NCBI RefSeq assembly: GCF_016863635.1
Contig: NZ_BOPG01000100.1
Span: forward strand, 1-64,000
DNA length: 64,000 nucleotides
Source: Virgisporangium aurantiacum
GTDB lineage: Bacteria; Actinomycetota; Actinomycetes; Mycobacteriales; Micromonosporaceae
Reading direction: 5' to 3'
This document shows, in pieces, positions 61,856 through 64,000 of the stretch. The notes beneath the pieces were generated by a model. It was not told where the DNA came from. It saw only the letters and a program-made list of their open reading frames with translations, and searched no databases. The first letter of the stretch is position 1. Every line of letters starts with the position of its first letter. Both the position numbers and the translations under genes were made by a program.

Positions 61856-63088
61856 ATGATCTGGGAGACGCACGGAACGGTTCTCGCCGCGCTGATCACG
61901 GCCGCTCTGGTCCTGGTGCTGGTGGCGGTCGTCGCGGGCGCGGCCTGGTTGCACCGCCGACCGGACTTCTCCGATCTGCCGCCCGTGGCCGACGGCCGGC
62001 ACACTACCGAGATGTTCGGCCACACGCGGGCGTTCAGCCTCCCGTCAGCTGTCGCGGCCGTCGTTCCGTGCCAGATCGAAGCTGACGCGCCGAGCGGCGC
62101 ACCGCCCACGGGCCACGTCCCGGATCCGTCCCGACCGTCACCGGAACCCCCGGAAGACGTCCGGGCGGATCATCCACGTCCCGCGTTCACAAGCCCGCTC
62201 CGGCCGGAGACCGCGGTGCCGCCACGGTTCGGTGTCGGCTCGACGGCTGCACGGCTGCCGTGGCTCCTGCCGGAGGAACACGCGGCGCCGTCGGGCGTCG
62301 CCGCCGACCAGGCAGTACTCGGAGCGTTGACGGTGCGCGCCGCCTCCGTCATCGGCCCCGGCAACCGGTGTGCGCGCCCGGCAAGGCCACGCCAGGACGC
62401 ATACCGCATCGCACAGGACAGGGCGGCGGAGCACCTGATCGTGGCCGTCGCGGACGGCATGTCGGACAGCGCCCGCGCCGAGTTCGGCGCCATGGTCGCC
62501 GTCGGCAAGGCCGTCGGTCTGGTCCGCAACCGACTGGACCGCGGTGAGCGCGTCGACGACCTCCGCGTTCGGGGGCTCTTCGCCGACGTGGCTGCCGGCA
62601 TCCTCGCCGCCGCGGACGAGCGCGGACTGGGGGCGGAAGACGTGCGCACCACGTTGACCGTGGCGGTCATCCCGACCGGCCCGGCCGCCGCCCCGCGCAC
62701 CGCCTGGGTGGGGCACGTCGCCGACACCACCGTCTGGCTGTGCGACGCCCGGTCCTGGCAGCGCGTGACCAGGAACGTCAAGGACTCGTTCAACGGCAGC
62801 GCGCTGCGCACGTTCATGCCGCACCACCCGGACACCGCGTTGAGCCATACCTTCACGGTGACCGCCGGCGCGACCGTCGCCGTGTTCAGCGACGGGGTGG
62901 CGGACTCGTTCGACGAGGTTCCCGGCGCCGCCGAATGGCTCGCGGACCGGTGGCAGGAACCACCACCGCTGGCGTCCTTCGTGCTCGACGTCGACTTCGA
63001 CGCGAAGGCGCAGCACGACGACCGGACGGCGGTCGTGGTGTGGTGCGACCGGGAGCCGTACGGCGGTGATCGCGGTGTCGACGAGTAG
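61856..63088 (+). CDS. membrane-anchored PP2C-type protein phosphatase
   Basis: A 410-residue protein. One membrane segment (8-31) is followed by a Pro-rich linker to about 150 and a PP2C domain (about 155-402). Metal-binding Asp positions are visible: D181 in RQDAYRIAQD, D200 in VAVADGMSDS, FSDGVADSFD and the final HDDRTAVVVW. It should remove phosphate from Ser/Thr, presumably reversing the kinase encoded next with a 23-base overlap. ATG 61856 follows ACGGAG; the longer open frame upstream lacks a signal. Confidence 0.88.
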   Translation: MIWETHGTVLAALITAALVLVLVAVVAGAAWLHRRPDFSDLPPVADGRHTTEMFGHTRAFSLPSAVAAVVPCQIEADAPSGAPPTGHVPDPSRPSPEPPEDVRADHPRPAFTSPLRPETAVPPRFGVGSTAARLPWLLPEEHAAPSGVAADQAVLGALTVRAASVIGPGNRCARPARPRQDAYRIAQDRAAEHLIVAVADGMSDSARAEFGAMVAVGKAVGLVRNRLDRGERVDDLRVRGLFADVAAGILAAADERGLGAEDVRTTLTVAVIPTGPAAAPRTAWVGHVADTTVWLCDARSWQRVTRNVKDSFNGSALRTFMPHHPDTALSHTFTVTAGATVAVFSDGVADSFDEVPGAAEWLADRWQEPPPLASFVLDVDFDAKAQHDDRTAVVVWCDREPYGGDRGVDE

Positions 63089-64000
63089 ACCTCCCGCCGT
63101 CGTGGCGCTACACGACTTGCGGGTCGAGACTGCCGCGCCGGCGTACGCGGGCGGCGGGGAGTGTGCGGGCCTCTACCGGTTGACGGACTATCCCGGGCTG
63201 CTGTTCAAGCTCTACAACGGCCAGTCCGAGCGCGACGCCGAAGCCCACCGCATCGATCGGCTCGTGGCGCAGCCGGACCGGTTGACCGATCCGTGTGATC
63301 GGGCCCTCGCCATGGAATCGATCGCGTGGCCCGTGAGCCGGGTGGTCGACGGCGACCGCACGATCGGTGTGCTTCTTCCCGAGGCGCCGTCGGACCTCAA
63401 GGTGCCGATCCGGTATCGCGGCTCCCGCACGCGCAGCGTCCGGTTCGAGCGGTTGGACGTCGACCTGTTGGCCAAGCCCAACAGCTATCTCGTCCGGCGC
63501 GGCATCGGTCGGCAGACCCCCGCAGACCGATACGTCATCTGTCACCGTCTCGCGCAGATCGCGTATCTGTTCGCACGCCTCGGCATCGTCTACGCCGACT
63601 GGTCGTACTCGAACGCGTTCTGGCATCCGGTGGATCACCGTGTATTCCTCATCGACGTCGACACGTGTTCATACGGCCCGCGCAGACACGTCGAGACCAG
63701 TGGATTCGAGGATCCGCTCACGCCGCTCGGCCTCGACGTCGACACCTATCTGGACCGGTACCGGGCCGCCCTGCTCATCTCGCGGTGCCTCACCGGGGAG
63801 CGGGATGTCGACGTGGTCCGGTGGGCTCTCGCGATGATGCCCGGACCGGTGCCGGACATCCTGACGCGGATGTTGATCGCACCCAACCGGGAGCAACGGC
63901 CGTCGCTGACCGCACTGGCTCAATGCTTCGACCGGGCGGGTGTGGTCACACCGGATCCCGGACAAGGGCGGGTGAACCAGACCCCCGGTGGAACCGGCAA
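63066..64000 (+). CDS. protein kinase-like protein (TerY-P/YegI-like), partial
   Basis: The first 311 residues of a gene that continues past the right edge. A compact kinase fold is visible: YAGGGECAGLYRL for the glycine loop, K48 in LLFKLYN, catalytic D178 and N183 in YADWSYSNAFW, and metal-binding D197 in LIDVDTCS. This divergent type occurs beside PP2C and vWA proteins in TerY-P triads. Translation begins at GTG 63066 (or 63075) inside the phosphatase gene. It probably phosphorylates a protein of the adjacent operon. Confidence 0.85.
   Translation, partial: MIAVSTSRPPAVVALHDLRVETAAPAYAGGGECAGLYRLTDYPGLLFKLYNGQSERDAEAHRIDRLVAQPDRLTDPCDRALAMESIAWPVSRVVDGDRTIGVLLPEAPSDLKVPIRYRGSRTRSVRFERLDVDLLAKPNSYLVRRGIGRQTPADRYVICHRLAQIAYLFARLGIVYADWSYSNAFWHPVDHRVFLIDVDTCSYGPRRHVETSGFEDPLTPLGLDVDTYLDRYRAALLISRCLTGERDVDVVRWALAMMPGPVPDILTRMLIAPNREQRPSLTALAQCFDRAGVVTPDPGQGRVNQTPGGTG

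Noticed and set aside
47403..64000. Assignment of the TIR/vWA locus to CBASS, Thoeris or Pycsar
   Set aside because: No CD-NTase, nucleotide cyclase or ThsA-type SIR2 protein is visible, so none of those named systems is supported.

Overview
The window is high-GC actinomycete DNA. Its GTG/ATG starts follow GGAGG-type ribosome sites, it carries SARP/AfsR and LAL regulators, GH10/GH62/CE1 xylan enzymes with ricin-B modules, and a GAGCGAGCGCAGCGAGCGA repeat beside a stop codon. A soil filamentous actinomycete, perhaps of the Micromonosporales, is the best guess; the genus cannot be fixed from this sequence. No rRNA, tRNA, CRISPR array or intact transposase was found.

Layout. (1) 1-1300: a possible partial minus-strand gene, a triple-BON protein and a broken ferritin-like gene. 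(2) 1333-12032: a minus-strand operon (lipoprotein, two permeases, two ATPases, aldehyde dehydrogenase, iron-type alcohol dehydrogenase) for import and oxidation of a sugar- or polyol-like compound, with a divergent GntR/FCD regulator, a DJ-1-like protein and an alpha/beta hydrolase. One ATPase lacks the H-loop histidine. (3) 12128-18776: a xylan locus with a GH10-CBM13-GH62 enzyme, a CE1-CBM13 esterase and a tandem esterase. Two promoters with matching -35/-10 boxes and operator-like sequences drive it. (4) 18800-28200: small transcription units (hydrolase plus ABM monooxygenase facing an AraC regulator, an RTX-like protein, a WD40 protein, an ECF sigma factor with its membrane partner) mixed with relics of a recombinase, a transposase, a conjugation protein and a WD40 gene. 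(5) 28310-46571: regulators (LAL, TetR with MFS pump, two AfsR-like SARPs), secreted or surface proteins, a PlsB-like acyltransferase, and more broken genes. (6) 46592-64000: a truncated-looking VCBS protein, then a large TIR/vWA/protease/two-component locus.

The most interesting region is 47403-64000. Ten minus-strand genes (61524 down to 47403) are packed with 4-62 bp overlaps or gaps of 3-27 bp. In transcription order they are: an orphan protein, a membrane histidine kinase, a TPR-sensor/trypsin-like protease, a NarL-type response regulator, a four-TM membrane protein, a PF10137-type TIR-like protein, a vWA protein, a jelly-roll/TIR protein, a vWA-TIR-gluzincin fusion and a TIR-TPR protein. 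A PP2C phosphatase and a TerY-P-like kinase diverge from the head. The membrane protein and the TIR-like protein share a short G-R-A-G-D motif encoded by different codons, which suggests a pairing or amyloid-type signalling motif. I read this as an undescribed conflict or stress-response system that joins two-component sensing and Ser/Thr phosphorylation to several predicted NAD-consuming and proteolytic effectors. That function is inferred from domain content and gene order only.
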